Positions 1 through 7,888 of a DNA stretch of 64,000 nucleotides are shown here, piece by piece (the stretch's first letter is position 1; every line of letters starts with the position of its first letter). A model generated the notes under the pieces. That model did no database searches. It saw only the letters and a list, made by a program, of their open reading frames with translations, and was not told where the DNA came from. The stretch covers positions 1,190,579 through 1,254,578 of the forward strand of contig BPHK01000001.1 of NCBI GenBank assembly GCA_026003495.1, read 5' to 3'. Origin of the DNA: Candidatus Kapaibacterium sp. (lineage in GTDB: Bacteria; Bacteroidota; Ignavibacteria; Kapaibacteriales; NICIL-2). The position numbers were made by a program, and so were the translations under genes.

Positions 1-1
1 A

Positions 2-553
2 TTGTTCGCGGTGATCTTTGCGGAGACAGGGCTTGTTGTGACTCCGTTTTTGCCAGGGGACTCACTGCTCTTTGCAGTTGGCTCGCTCTGTGCACTAGGG
101 ATGCTGAGTTTGGAAGTGGTTATCGTGTTGCTCATTGTTGCAGCAATTGTCGGAGATGCAGTCAACTATGCGATCGGACGACGTTTCGGGAGCGTGATTG
201 TCAACCATCCGCGATGGCAGCGATGGATTCGCCGGGAACACCTTGATCGAACGCATGCATTCTACGAGCGTCATGGGGGGAAGACTATCGTGCTGGCACG
301 CTTTGTCCCGATTATCCGCACCTTTGCGCCGTTCATTGCAGGGCTGGGTGCAATGACCTACCGCCGCTTTGCGATATTCAACGTTAGTGGTGCGGTGGTC
401 TGGGTTTTCAGTTTTTCGATGTTAGGGTACCTCTTCGGGAACGTGACGGCGGTCAAAGAGAACTTTTCGCTCGTCATCGTTGGAATCATTGCTATTTCGA
501 TGCTTCCAGCAGTGGTCGAGTACGTCCGCCAGCGTCGTACTGCGCTGGATTAG
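2..553 (+). CDS. DedA family integral membrane protein, 5' end cut off by the window
   Basis: This is the C-terminal part of a DedA/SNARE-associated inner-membrane protein; members act in lipid flipping and membrane homeostasis. The visible part begins at the conserved segment FAETGLVVTPFLPGDSLLF, which normally lies about 30-40 residues from the N-terminus, so the true start is upstream of the window. The second DedA signature (RFVPIIRTFAPFIAGLGAM followed by an aromatic/Gly segment GYLFG) is intact, and there are three to four hydrophobic segments. The TAG stop lies 29 nt before the next gene, so the two may be co-transcribed. The family is certain; the substrate cannot be told. Confidence 0.88.
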   Translation: MFAVIFAETGLVVTPFLPGDSLLFAVGSLCALGMLSLEVVIVLLIVAAIVGDAVNYAIGRRFGSVIVNHPRWQRWIRREHLDRTHAFYERHGGKTIVLARFVPIIRTFAPFIAGLGAMTYRRFAIFNVSGAVVWVFSFSMLGYLFGNVTAVKENFSLVIVGIIAISMLPAVVEYVRQRRTALD

Positions 554-582
554 TAGACTTGTTCCATACGTTTTGGAATTCA

Positions 583-1281
583 ATGCAAAAACCAATTCAT
601 ACGCTCGCCCGCATCATAGCGCGGCGCAGTGCCGACGAAGGAGGCAAGTACTTCGAGCTTCTGTTAGAGGTGGCCCAGGCAGCACCATACTTGCCTGGGC
701 AGTATCTCAACCTTGTGCTCGATGGTCAGCGTCGCAGCTTTAGTATCGTCAGCCTCCCCGAGGACTTGCCACGTCTACAACTCTTGATTGAGCGACTGCC
801 AGGTGGTCTTGCATCACGCTATCTTGAAGAAACACCACTGGAGAGCTCCGTCGAGATCGTCTATCCCTTCGGGCGGCTTGTGCCACAGGCAGAAAGCGCC
901 GAACACCACGTCCTTGTCGGCACAGGTTCGGGAATTGCATCACTCCGACCGATCGCGGAGTGGTTACTGCGCAACACTAACCACAGCATCCAGCTTCTTT
1001 GGGGATTGCGGTATCGGCAGAACCTTTTCTGGCATGATTGGCTCGAGCGGCTTCAGTCCTCCCGCGCAAACGTCAGCGTGATGGTCACGCTGACCCAACC
1101 AGACCAGGAGTGGAACGGCCTTCGGGGCCGTGTCACTGACCATGTCGGCGCGCTCCGGCTCGGTGAAAAAACAGCGGTGTACCTTTGCGGTGGGAAACCG
1201 ATGCTCGATGACATGCGGCAGTTGCTCAAGGCTGCAGCCATACCGACTGCGCAGATCCTGACAGAGCAATTCCACCTTTGA
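583..1281 (+). CDS. FAD/NAD(P)-binding ferredoxin reductase-like oxidoreductase
   Basis: A 232-residue single-chain flavoprotein reductase of the ferredoxin-NADP reductase superfamily. The FAD domain carries RSFSIVS (the RxYS-type flavin motif) after a short six-stranded barrel region with PGQYLNL. The NAD(P) domain has GTGSGIASLRP and ends with the CGGKPML motif typical of these enzymes. No iron-sulfur or globin domain is fused to it, so the electron partner is a separate protein. I prefer ATG 583, which has a weak TGGA upstream; an in-frame TTG at 559 would add eight residues. The gene is followed after 7 nt by nnr. The electron donor and acceptor cannot be assigned from sequence. Confidence 0.8.
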   Translation: MQKPIHTLARIIARRSADEGGKYFELLLEVAQAAPYLPGQYLNLVLDGQRRSFSIVSLPEDLPRLQLLIERLPGGLASRYLEETPLESSVEIVYPFGRLVPQAESAEHHVLVGTGSGIASLRPIAEWLLRNTNHSIQLLWGLRYRQNLFWHDWLERLQSSRANVSVMVTLTQPDQEWNGLRGRVTDHVGALRLGEKTAVYLCGGKPMLDDMRQLLKAAAIPTAQILTEQFHL

Positions 1282-1288
1282 GGTAACG

Positions 1289-2797
1289 ATGAAGCCGGTT
1301 CTCTCGCCAGCACAGATGCGCGATGCCGATCGCATTTCCATTGACCAGTGCGGCATTCCTGCTGTTGTGCTTATGGAGAATGCCGCTCGGTCAGCTGCAG
1401 AAATTCTCCGTCGGCGATACAAGTTGAGTCGGGATCGCTTGGTGCTCATCCTCTGCGGCAGTGGAAATAACGGTGGAGATGGACTGGCGCTGGCGCGTCA
1501 TCTCCACGAGGATGTCTCGGTAACGGTTGTTTTCTGCGGAAGCAGAGATCGCATGAGCGAAGAAACGCTTGCCAACTATCGTGCATGTCTCCAACTCGGA
1601 ATTCCGATTGTTGAGTGGTACGGTCCCGAATCAGCCGCAGAGTTGCCTCCGCATCCTGATGTGATCGTGGATGCAGTGCTTGGTGTAGGCGCACGTGGTG
1701 CACTGCGTTCACCAGTTGATTCCCTGATTGCGTGGGCAAATACGCTGCGTGCAGCGCGTATCGCACTCGATGTACCCTCTGGTCTCGATGCAGACAGTGG
1801 AGTTGCATTCGATCCATGCTTCCATGCTGACTGTACCATCACGATGGGGGCACTCAAAACGGGATTGCTCATTGGTGACGGACCTCAGATGTGCGGGGCA
1901 ATTGAGGTTGCGCCGATTGGCATTCCTGCACGAATCCTCCACGATAACGCAACAATCTGGCTGGTTGAACCTCAGGATGCCACTGGTGCATATCGCTTGC
2001 GGCAACCGCGCACGACGAAGTTCGACTACGGCCGTGTGCTCGTTGTCGCGGGATCGGAGGCGATGCCTGGTGCGGCAGCCCTCTGTGCAAACGCTGCAGT
2101 TGCAGCAGGAGCTGGATTGGTCGAGCTGGTTTCGCCTGTGCTGCATCCAGCGCTCTTTCCGGAAGTCATGCCGTATCGCTACGAAGGCCGATGGCTCGGT
2201 CGTGATGCACTCCCTGTGCTTGCCAAGCGTATCGAGCGCGCAAGTGTAGTAGTCATTGGTCCAGGGCTTGGCGCGGCAGAAGAGACAATCGCAGTGGTTC
2301 AGCAACTCCTGGAATTTTCTGGTGGCAACGTGCCGATCGTGTTAGATGCTGATGGACTCCGTGCGGTCACAAGCGGAAGTACACTCACCCGCGTAATACT
2401 AACCCCGCATCGAGGTGAACTGGCGCGAGTACTCGGACTTCGCAGCACCGAGATTGCACACTCTGCACATACCTACGCTCGTTCTCTTGCAGAAGGGACT
2501 GGCGCAACTGTTGTCCTCAAAGATTTCCCGATTCAAATCTGCGATGCAGAGCGGACATATTGGCTCAGTGCAAATAACCCTGCGCTCGCCAGTGGTGGGA
2601 CGGGCGATGTGCTCACCGGCATCATTGCTGCGCTATGGGCACAAGGCTACGAGCAATTCGAGGCAGCCTGGCTTGGTGTTGTACTTCATGCGGAAGCCGG
2701 ACGCATTGCAGCTGCATGCTATGGCGAGCTTGCTACGCGTGCATCGCTGGTGATCGAAGCTCTCGGCGAGATTAGTCGAACGCTTAGCTCCAGGTGA
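1289..2797 (+). CDS. nnr: Bifunctional NAD(P)H-hydrate epimerase / ADP-dependent NAD(P)H-hydrate dehydratase
   Basis: Repairs hydrated NADH and NADPH: the N-terminal YjeF_N domain (about residues 1-215) epimerises S/R-NAD(P)HX and the C-terminal ribokinase-like domain (about 225-495) dehydrates the S form at the expense of ADP. The epimerase motif GSGNNGGDGLALARHL and DAVLGVG are present, and the dehydratase motif GGTGDVLTG lies near the end. Length (502 aa) is that of the usual fused enzyme. ATG 1289 has GAGG at 1280-1283, five bases upstream, a clear Shine-Dalgarno. It lies between the flavoprotein gene and the vanZ-like gene with 3-7 nt gaps, so this is probably one operon. Confidence 0.95.
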   Translation: MKPVLSPAQMRDADRISIDQCGIPAVVLMENAARSAAEILRRRYKLSRDRLVLILCGSGNNGGDGLALARHLHEDVSVTVVFCGSRDRMSEETLANYRACLQLGIPIVEWYGPESAAELPPHPDVIVDAVLGVGARGALRSPVDSLIAWANTLRAARIALDVPSGLDADSGVAFDPCFHADCTITMGALKTGLLIGDGPQMCGAIEVAPIGIPARILHDNATIWLVEPQDATGAYRLRQPRTTKFDYGRVLVVAGSEAMPGAAALCANAAVAAGAGLVELVSPVLHPALFPEVMPYRYEGRWLGRDALPVLAKRIERASVVVIGPGLGAAEETIAVVQQLLEFSGGNVPIVLDADGLRAVTSGSTLTRVILTPHRGELARVLGLRSTEIAHSAHTYARSLAEGTGATVVLKDFPIQICDAERTYWLSANNPALASGGTGDVLTGIIAALWAQGYEQFEAAWLGVVLHAEAGRIAAACYGELATRASLVIEALGEISRTLSSR

Positions 2798-2800
2798 AGC

Positions 2801-3163
2801 ATGCGACTCTTGGTTGCGCGGCTACCAGTTCTGGTGATGAGTGCCGGCATCTTTTGGGTGTCGAACCAGTCCGTGACGGTGCCACAGCCATTTTCCTTTG
2901 CTGATAAGCTCTACCATGTGCTCGCCTATGCTGTTTATGGGTGGACGCTTCTGCTTGCACTGCGGACCTTTCCGCTGGCGTCGCGTCAGCAGGTGGTACT
3001 TGCACTTACGATCGGGTTTCTATTTGCTGCCCTTGACGAGTTGCACCAAGCATTCATACCGGGACGTACAGCCGATCTGCTCGACTGGGTAGCAGATGCT
3101 GTTGGTATTGCAGGTGCAGTTGTGTTGACCATTGTTGGAAAAGAGCGTGCTTGCACGAAGTGA
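2801..3163 (+). CDS. VanZ-like family membrane protein
   Basis: A 120-residue protein with four predicted membrane segments. It carries the VanZ-like signature DELHQAFIPGR followed by an Asp-rich DLLDWVADAVG segment. Family members are small inner-membrane proteins with no settled biochemical role outside the teicoplanin-resistance gene for which they are named. It starts 3 nt after nnr and its last 32 bases overlap the likely start region of tgt in another frame, indicating translational coupling. Nothing here suggests antibiotic resistance. Confidence 0.85.
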   Translation: MRLLVARLPVLVMSAGIFWVSNQSVTVPQPFSFADKLYHVLAYAVYGWTLLLALRTFPLASRQQVVLALTIGFLFAALDELHQAFIPGRTADLLDWVADAVGIAGAVVLTIVGKERACTK

Positions 3164-4313
3164 GTGGTTCGAACTTGTTGCAACCGATCCTGCCACAAAA
3201 GCACGGGCAGGGTTGCTACGAACAGAGCATGGAGTGATCGAGACGCCTGTCTTCATGCCCGTTGCTACGCAAGGTGCAATCAAGGCACTTGACCATCGCA
3301 GTGCACGGGAGCTTTCCTATCGTATGCTGCTGGCAAACACGTACCACCTCTACCTTCGGCCGGGAACCGATGTGCTCCGCACTGCTGGCGGATTGCACCG
3401 TTTTATGCGGTGGCATGGCGCACTGTTGACCGATAGTGGGGGGTTCCAGGTTTACTCGCTCGGCAGCCTCCGCCGTGTGCATGACGATGGGGTCGAGTTT
3501 CGTTCCCACGTAGATGGCTCGCGGCATGTGTTTACACCGGAATCTGTCATTGCGCACCAACGTGCCATCGGTGCAGACATCATGATGGCGTTCGATGAGT
3601 GCATCGGTTACCCTGCAACGTACCAGCAGGCAACAGCAGCAATGCAGCGAAGCATCTGCTGGGAACGCCGATGCCTGGAATCGCACCGCGAGCTGGAGTT
3701 CCTCTATGGCTACCGTCAGCAGCTCTTTGGCATCATCCAGGGGAGCATCTACCTCGATCTGCGGCAACGCTGCATCGAAGAGCTGTGTGCGCTACCCTTC
3801 GATGGTTATGCAATCGGTGGGTTGGCGGTCGGGGAGCCGGTAGGGGTGATGTACGAAGTGGTGGACTATTCGACCGAGCTTCTCCCAGCCGAGAAAGCGC
3901 GCTACTTGATGGGTGTGGGAACGCCGCAGAATATTCTCCGTGCCATTGAGCTTGGTGTGGACATGTTCGACTGTGTCATGCCGACCCGAAATGCACGCAA
4001 TGGCACACTCTTTACAACGCGCGGCCGGATCAACATCCGCAATCAACGTTTCAAGTTCAGCGACGAACCGCTCGATCCAGCGTGGGAAGCGCTCGGCGTC
4101 GAGCCATTCTCACTAGGGTACCTGCGGCATCTGTTTGTCAGCGGTGAAATTCTCGGCTTGACAATCGCGACGATGCAAAACCTTGCGTTCTACCGCTGGC
4201 TTGTCCGGACGGCACGCGAGAAAATACTCGCTGGCAGCTTCCGTCAATGGGCGAAGAGTTTTCTCGAGCAATTCTACCCAGAGACGACACTCGAGGGTGA
4301 GCGCTCGACCTGA
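3132..4313 (+). CDS. tgt: tRNA-guanine(34) transglycosylase (Tgt) lacking its zinc-binding residues
   Basis: Exchanges guanine for preQ1 at the wobble position of GUN-anticodon tRNAs in queuosine synthesis. The TIM-barrel catalytic features are present: TDSGGFQVYSL (general acid/base Asp), AFDECIGYP, GIIQGS, GGLAVGEP and DMFDCVMPTRNARNG with the nucleophilic Asp. The family's structural zinc site, CxCxxC plus a later His, is absent. In the aligned stretch PLDPAWEALGVEPFSLGYLR, counted from TTG 3132, Trp318, Ala320 and Val323 replace the three cysteines, and Gln349 replaces the His in a TIHNL-type motif. Length is otherwise normal (393 aa) with no gap. The start is uncertain: TTG 3132, TTG 3135 or GTG 3147 all lie within the vanZ-like gene. 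Identity as Tgt is firm; full activity is less sure. Confidence 0.92.
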   Translation: MLEKSVLARSEWFELVATDPATKARAGLLRTEHGVIETPVFMPVATQGAIKALDHRSARELSYRMLLANTYHLYLRPGTDVLRTAGGLHRFMRWHGALLTDSGGFQVYSLGSLRRVHDDGVEFRSHVDGSRHVFTPESVIAHQRAIGADIMMAFDECIGYPATYQQATAAMQRSICWERRCLESHRELEFLYGYRQQLFGIIQGSIYLDLRQRCIEELCALPFDGYAIGGLAVGEPVGVMYEVVDYSTELLPAEKARYLMGVGTPQNILRAIELGVDMFDCVMPTRNARNGTLFTTRGRINIRNQRFKFSDEPLDPAWEALGVEPFSLGYLRHLFVSGEILGLTIATMQNLAFYRWLVRTAREKILAGSFRQWAKSFLEQFYPETTLEGERST

Positions 4314-4345
4314 TTTGTTCCACTACCTCTGAAGGAAGCGGCACG

Positions 4346-4696
4346 ATGCGCAAACTTTTTCTCTTGTTTGCATTGGTGGGTGGACCACTGTGGGCGCAGC
4401 AACCTGGCGCACCTGATCCGACGGGGCAGCTGATTTCCACTGTGGTGATGTTCGGTCTGATCATCGCGGTGTTCTACTTTTTCATCATTCGCCCCCAGCA
4501 AAAACGCCAGCGCGAAATGAAGCAAATGCTCGACCAACTCAAGCGCGGCGACCGTGTCATCACCAGTGCTGGTATCCACGGCACCGTCGCTGAGATTGAT
4601 GACAAAACGGTTGTCCTTCAAGTTGCCGATAACGTTCGCATGCGCTTCGAGAAAGTTGCAATCGCAACGGTTGAGAAAAAGCAGTCGAACGATTGA
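4346..4696 (+). CDS. yajC: Preprotein translocase accessory subunit YajC
   Basis: Small membrane subunit associated with SecDF-YajC of the Sec translocon. It has an N-terminal hydrophobic stretch ending in WAQQ, a single strong membrane helix (about residues 29-48) followed by the hallmark [13 protein letters not shown], and a cytoplasmic region with [18 protein letters not shown], typical of YajC. An AAGGA sequence lies about 10 bases before ATG 4346. The order tgt-yajC is common in many bacteria, which supports both calls. secD and secF do not follow here; ribBA does. Confidence 0.95.
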   Translation: MRKLFLLFALVGGPLWAQQPGAPDPTGQLISTVVMFGLIIAVFYFFIIRPQQKRQREMKQMLDQLKRGDRVITSAGIHGTVAEIDDKTVVLQVADNVRMRFEKVAIATVEKKQSND

Positions 4697-4710
4697 CCTG
4701 CCGAGGTGCG

Positions 4711-5916
4711 ATGCAGTTTGATACGATCGAACATGCTGCCGACGAGCTCCGGCGCGGTCGAATGATTGTCATCGCCGATGACGAAGATCGTGAGAACGAA
4801 GGCGACGTAGCATGCGCGGCGCAGTTCTGCACTCCTGAGCATGTCCGCTTTATGGCGAACTATGCGCGCGGACTCATCTGCGTTCCGATGCGCAAGCAGC
4901 GCGCCGATGCCTTAGGGTTGGAGCCGATGGTTGCAGCGAACACAGCGCTGCACGGGACAGGCTTCACCGTTTCGGTGGACTACATCCACGGGACGACAAC
5001 CGGGATTTCCGCTGCAGATAGAAGCGCGACCATTCGCGCACTTGCAGATCCGAACGCCAAGCCGAACGACTTTGCGCGTCCTGGGCATGTGTTCCCGCTC
5101 ATTGCTCGCGATGAAGGTGTGCTCCGCCGAGCCGGCCATACAGAGGCAATCGTGGACTTGTGCACCATTGCAGGACTTGAACCAGTCGGCGTCATTTGCG
5201 AGATTGTCGGCGATGATGGCGAGATGCTCCGAGGCGAGCAACTCCTCGAATTTGCACGACGCCACGGAATGGCAATCGTGACGATCAAGGATTTGATCGC
5301 CTACCGCCTGGAACGTGAGCGGCTCGTTGAGCTACGCGCGGAAACGCGACTTGCAACCGAGTACGGTGAGTTCATCTTCAAGGTGTATGTCAACAAGCAC
5401 GACGGGAAAGAGCATATCGCTTTGGTCAAAGGAACGATTGATCCAGCGAAACCGGTCTTAGTGCGAGTTCACAGCGAGTGCATGACGGGCGATGTTTTCG
5501 GTTCGCTTCACTGCGATTGTGGCGAGCAGCTGCATGCAGCGCTCCGTGCGATTGAGCAAGAAGGCACTGGCGTGCTGCTCTACATGCGGCAGGAAGGGCG
5601 CGGCATCGGGCTGGTGGCGAAGATCCAGGCATATCGGCTTCAGCAGGAACGTGGGCTTGATACAGTGGATGCGAACATCCATCTCGGCTTCAAACCTGAT
5701 GCGCGAGAGTACGGCATCGGCGCGCAGATTCTCTATGACCTTGGCGTGCGGAAGATGCGACTGCTGACGAACAACCCGAAAAAGCGCGTCGGACTTGCCA
5801 GCTTCGGTCTGGAAATCGTCGAGCGCGTCCCGATCGTCATCGCGCCGAACGACATGAACCGGCGTTACCTGGAGACGAAAAAAAACAAGCTGGGGCACTT
5901 GCTGGACGGCATTTAG
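4711..5916 (+). CDS. ribBA: Bifunctional 3,4-dihydroxy-2-butanone-4-phosphate synthase / GTP cyclohydrolase II
   Basis: Catalyses the two entry reactions of riboflavin synthesis, from ribulose 5-phosphate and GTP. The N-terminal RibB domain (about residues 1-200) has [22 protein letters not shown] and [11 protein letters not shown]. The C-terminal RibA domain has the zinc-binding [20 protein letters not shown] and the RQEGRGIG loop. ATG 4711 is chosen because GAGG lies at 4703-4706, while the in-frame TTG 4693 overlaps the yajC stop. Length is 401 aa, as usual for RibBA. A strong terminator follows, closing the operon that began upstream of the window. The flavin pathway continues with ribF at 50500-51501. 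Confidence 0.96.
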   Translation: MQFDTIEHAADELRRGRMIVIADDEDRENEGDVACAAQFCTPEHVRFMANYARGLICVPMRKQRADALGLEPMVAANTALHGTGFTVSVDYIHGTTTGISAADRSATIRALADPNAKPNDFARPGHVFPLIARDEGVLRRAGHTEAIVDLCTIAGLEPVGVICEIVGDDGEMLRGEQLLEFARRHGMAIVTIKDLIAYRLERERLVELRAETRLATEYGEFIFKVYVNKHDGKEHIALVKGTIDPAKPVLVRVHSECMTGDVFGSLHCDCGEQLHAALRAIEQEGTGVLLYMRQEGRGIGLVAKIQAYRLQQERGLDTVDANIHLGFKPDAREYGIGAQILYDLGVRKMRLLTNNPKKRVGLASFGLEIVERVPIVIAPNDMNRRYLETKKNKLGHLLDGI

Positions 5917-5943
5917 CACCCTGGCGATGTTCAACGCAATACA

Positions 5944-5975
5944 CCGCCGCAGCTCCTGTGGCGGCGTTCTTTTTT
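5944..5975 (+). terminator. Rho-independent terminator after ribBA
   Basis: An imperfect stem (CCGCC, one G-T wobble, CAG, loop CTC, CTG, GGCGG) is followed by CGTTCTTTTTT. It sits 28 bases after the ribBA stop and before greA. Confidence 0.85.
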
Positions 5976-6013
5976 CAATTTGACAGTGTTGAATTACTCG
6001 GAGAAATGAAGCG

Positions 6014-6496
6014 ATGGCTGAGACAATCTATCTGACGCGTCAGCGAATGCGCGAGCTCCAGGAGGAGCTCCACCAGCTCAAGATGCACGGGCGCGCTGCC
6101 ATTGCCAGCAAGATCGCCGAAGCACGCTCGCACGGCGACCTTTCGGAGAACGCTGACTACGATGCTGCGCTCCACGAACAAGAGCTGCTGGAGCTTCGCA
6201 TCGCCAAGCTTGAGCGGATTCTTGCATCGGCAAAAGTGATCGAACCGGCTGACTTGCCCGACGATGAGCGAGTGTACATCCTCAGCACTGTCGTACTTCT
6301 CAACGAGCGGACGAACACCGAAATGCGCTTTACGCTCGTGAGCGCAGCCGAAGCCGACATCGAGCGCAATAGGCTTTCAGTTACCTCTCCCTTGGGCAAA
6401 GCACTGCTTGGGAAAACAGTCGGTGAGTCCGTCGAGACGACAACACCGAGTGGGACGGTGCGCTATCGGATTTTGGCAATCGAGAAACCGCAGTGA
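6014..6496 (+). CDS. greA: Transcription elongation factor GreA
   Basis: Rescues backtracked RNA polymerase by stimulating cleavage of the nascent transcript. The N-terminal antiparallel coiled coil (about residues 8-75) contains the acidic-tip segment GDLSENADYDAA, and the C-terminal FKBP-like domain contains SPLGKALLGKTVGESVE. Length (160 aa) matches the family. It is flanked upstream by the ribBA terminator, so it starts a new transcript, and downstream by the separately promoted HU gene. Confidence 0.95.
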   Translation: MAETIYLTRQRMRELQEELHQLKMHGRAAIASKIAEARSHGDLSENADYDAALHEQELLELRIAKLERILASAKVIEPADLPDDERVYILSTVVLLNERTNTEMRFTLVSAAEADIERNRLSVTSPLGKALLGKTVGESVETTTPSGTVRYRILAIEKPQ

Positions 6497-6539
6497 GGCT
6501 GGAAACCGCATCCCGCCAAGCTTTCAGCGCAAAAAGTGC

Positions 6540-6571
6540 TTGCAAAGTAGCCTGGTGGCGCTGTATGTTTG
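6540..6571 (+). promoter_or_regulatory. Bacteroidetes-type promoter of the HU gene (TTG-N21-TATGTTTG)
   Basis: TTG at 6540-6542 is separated by 21 bases from TATGTTTG at 6564-6571. This matches the known Bacteroidetes consensus TTG-N17-23-TAnnTTTG (-33/-7). Predicted transcription start is near 6578, giving a leader of about 38 nt before ATG 6616. Found by eye; no mapping data. Confidence 0.55.
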
Positions 6572-6615
6572 CGCTGCAATTTTCCAGTATGTTTCACCAT
6601 CTGTTGGGGATTTCC

Positions 6616-6915
6616 ATGAACAAAGGCGAGCTGGTCGAGGCGATAGCCAAGACCGCCGGGCTTTCGAAGGCGCAAGCTGAGAGTGCCCTCAACGCAACTT
6701 TGCATGCGATTCAATCGTCGCTTGCGAAGGGGAACAGCGTGTCGCTGGTTGGCTTTGGTACCTTCGCGGTCTCAAAGCGTGCGGCGCGCAAGGGCAAGAA
6801 TCCGCGCACGGGCGAGGTCATCAAAATCCCGGCTCGGAAAGTTGCTCGCTTCAAACCCGGCAAGGCACTGGCCGAGGTCGTCAACAGCGGAAAAGTGCCG
6901 AAGGCAAAAAAGTAG
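6616..6915 (+). CDS. hup: HU family nucleoid DNA-binding protein
   Basis: A 99-residue histone-like protein that bends and compacts DNA as a dimer. It has the N-terminal helical region MNKGELVEAIAKTAGLSKA, the VSLVGFGTFAV beta segment and the DNA-binding arm KNPRTGEVIKIPARKVARFKPG. A short basic tail (KVPKAKK) extends a few residues past the usual 90. ATG 6616 is preceded by GGGGA five bases upstream and matches the conserved N-terminus exactly; reading further upstream gives no HU-like sequence. It is transcribed alone, with a promoter at 6540-6571 and a terminator at 6927-6954. Confidence 0.95.
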   Translation: MNKGELVEAIAKTAGLSKAQAESALNATLHAIQSSLAKGNSVSLVGFGTFAVSKRAARKGKNPRTGEVIKIPARKVARFKPGKALAEVVNSGKVPKAKK

Positions 6916-6926
6916 CCACGTGGAAC

Positions 6927-6954
6927 AAGCCGCTCTTCGGAGCGGCTTTTTTTT
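6927..6954 (+). terminator. Rho-independent terminator after the HU gene
   Basis: A perfect nine-base-pair stem AAGCCGCTC / GAGCGGCTT with a TTCG tetraloop runs directly into a run of Ts. It is the strongest terminator in the window and lies only 20 bases before pyrB. Confidence 0.95.
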
Positions 6955-6973
6955 GCGTCAACTGGTTGATGCC

Positions 6974-7888
6974 ATGCACCATCACTTCCTGACAATCCCA
7001 CAGCTTGGTATTGAGCGCTGCCAGACAATTCTCCGTCTTGCAGAAAAACTCCGTCATTCCGACGCTGTCCCGCAGCTCGGTGCAACAGTGGCTGTAGCCT
7101 TCTTTGAGCCGAGCACCCGAACGCGACTTTCCTTTGAACTAGCAGCGCAGCGCTTGGGGTGTCACGTTGTGTCTTTCTCTGCACCTGGGAGCAGTATCGA
7201 AAAGGGGGAGAGCTTTGCTGATACGCTCCGAACGCTCCAAGCAATGGGGGCGCAGGCAATTGTCCTCCGGCATTCGGCAAGCGGCTCTGTACACGCTGCA
7301 GCACGTGTGCTCGCTCGAGCAGCGCTCATCAATGCTGGCGACGGTATGGCTGAGCATCCCACGCAAGCACTCCTCGATGCACGAACGCTGCTGGACGTCT
7401 TCGGCTCGCTCGACGGCAAACGCATCGCGATCATCGGAGACTGCCTCCACAGCCGGGTCTTCCGGTCAGACTATGCGTTGTTCCAGATGCTCGGAGCGCA
7501 GATTGGCATATGTGCGCCCCCATTGTTGATGCCGCATTTGCCTAAGGATGCAGCTGTCGAGCGCTTTTCGGATGTTGACGTTGCCCTTGCCTGGGCAGAT
7601 GCAGCTGTCGTGCTCCGTTTGCAGCGAGAGCGCATGGCCGCTGGCCTTGTCCCCTCGCTTGCTGACTACCGCCGACGCTATGCTGTGACCCTTGAGAGGA
7701 TAGATCGCTCGAGTGCCTACGTGCTCCATCCAGGCCCAGTCAACCCTGGAGTTGAACTCGATGCAGCGGCCGTCGAGCACCCGCGCAGTTTGATCGCGCG
7801 ACAGGTGACCAACGGTGTACTCATTCGCATGGCAGTGTTGATTGAGATTGTTGCTCCAGAGCTTGTCCAACAATCATTTCACATCTAA
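6974..7888 (+). CDS. pyrB: Aspartate carbamoyltransferase catalytic chain
   Basis: Condenses carbamoyl phosphate with aspartate in pyrimidine synthesis. The carbamoyl-phosphate loop [13 protein letters not shown], the [15 protein letters not shown] loop from the neighbouring subunit, HPTQALLD and [11 protein letters not shown] are all present. The length (304 aa) is typical. ATG 6974 gives the expected N-terminus with HFLTIPQL; the frame stays open upstream only through the HU gene and its terminator, so that part is not coding. The stop TAA and the carB start share one base (TAATG), so the two pyrimidine genes are coupled. No pyrI regulatory chain or carA is in the window. Confidence 0.95.
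   Translation: MHHHFLTIPQLGIERCQTILRLAEKLRHSDAVPQLGATVAVAFFEPSTRTRLSFELAAQRLGCHVVSFSAPGSSIEKGESFADTLRTLQAMGAQAIVLRHSASGSVHAAARVLARAALINAGDGMAEHPTQALLDARTLLDVFGSLDGKRIAIIGDCLHSRVFRSDYALFQMLGAQIGICAPPLLMPHLPKDAAVERFSDVDVALAWADAAVVLRLQRERMAAGLVPSLADYRRRYAVTLERIDRSSAYVLHPGPVNPGVELDAAAVEHPRSLIARQVTNGVLIRMAVLIEIVAPELVQQSFHI

Noticed and set aside
1709-2305. Cys-rich minus-strand frame inside nnr
   Set aside because: The cysteines come from reversed GCA codons; nnr is complete on the other strand.
2801-3163. VanZ-like protein as a sign of glycopeptide resistance
   Set aside because: The family is widespread in bacteria without resistance, and no van genes are nearby.
5980-6008. TTGACA-like sequence before greA
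   Set aside because: There is no matching -10 or TAnnTTTG element at a workable distance, and the start codon is too close.
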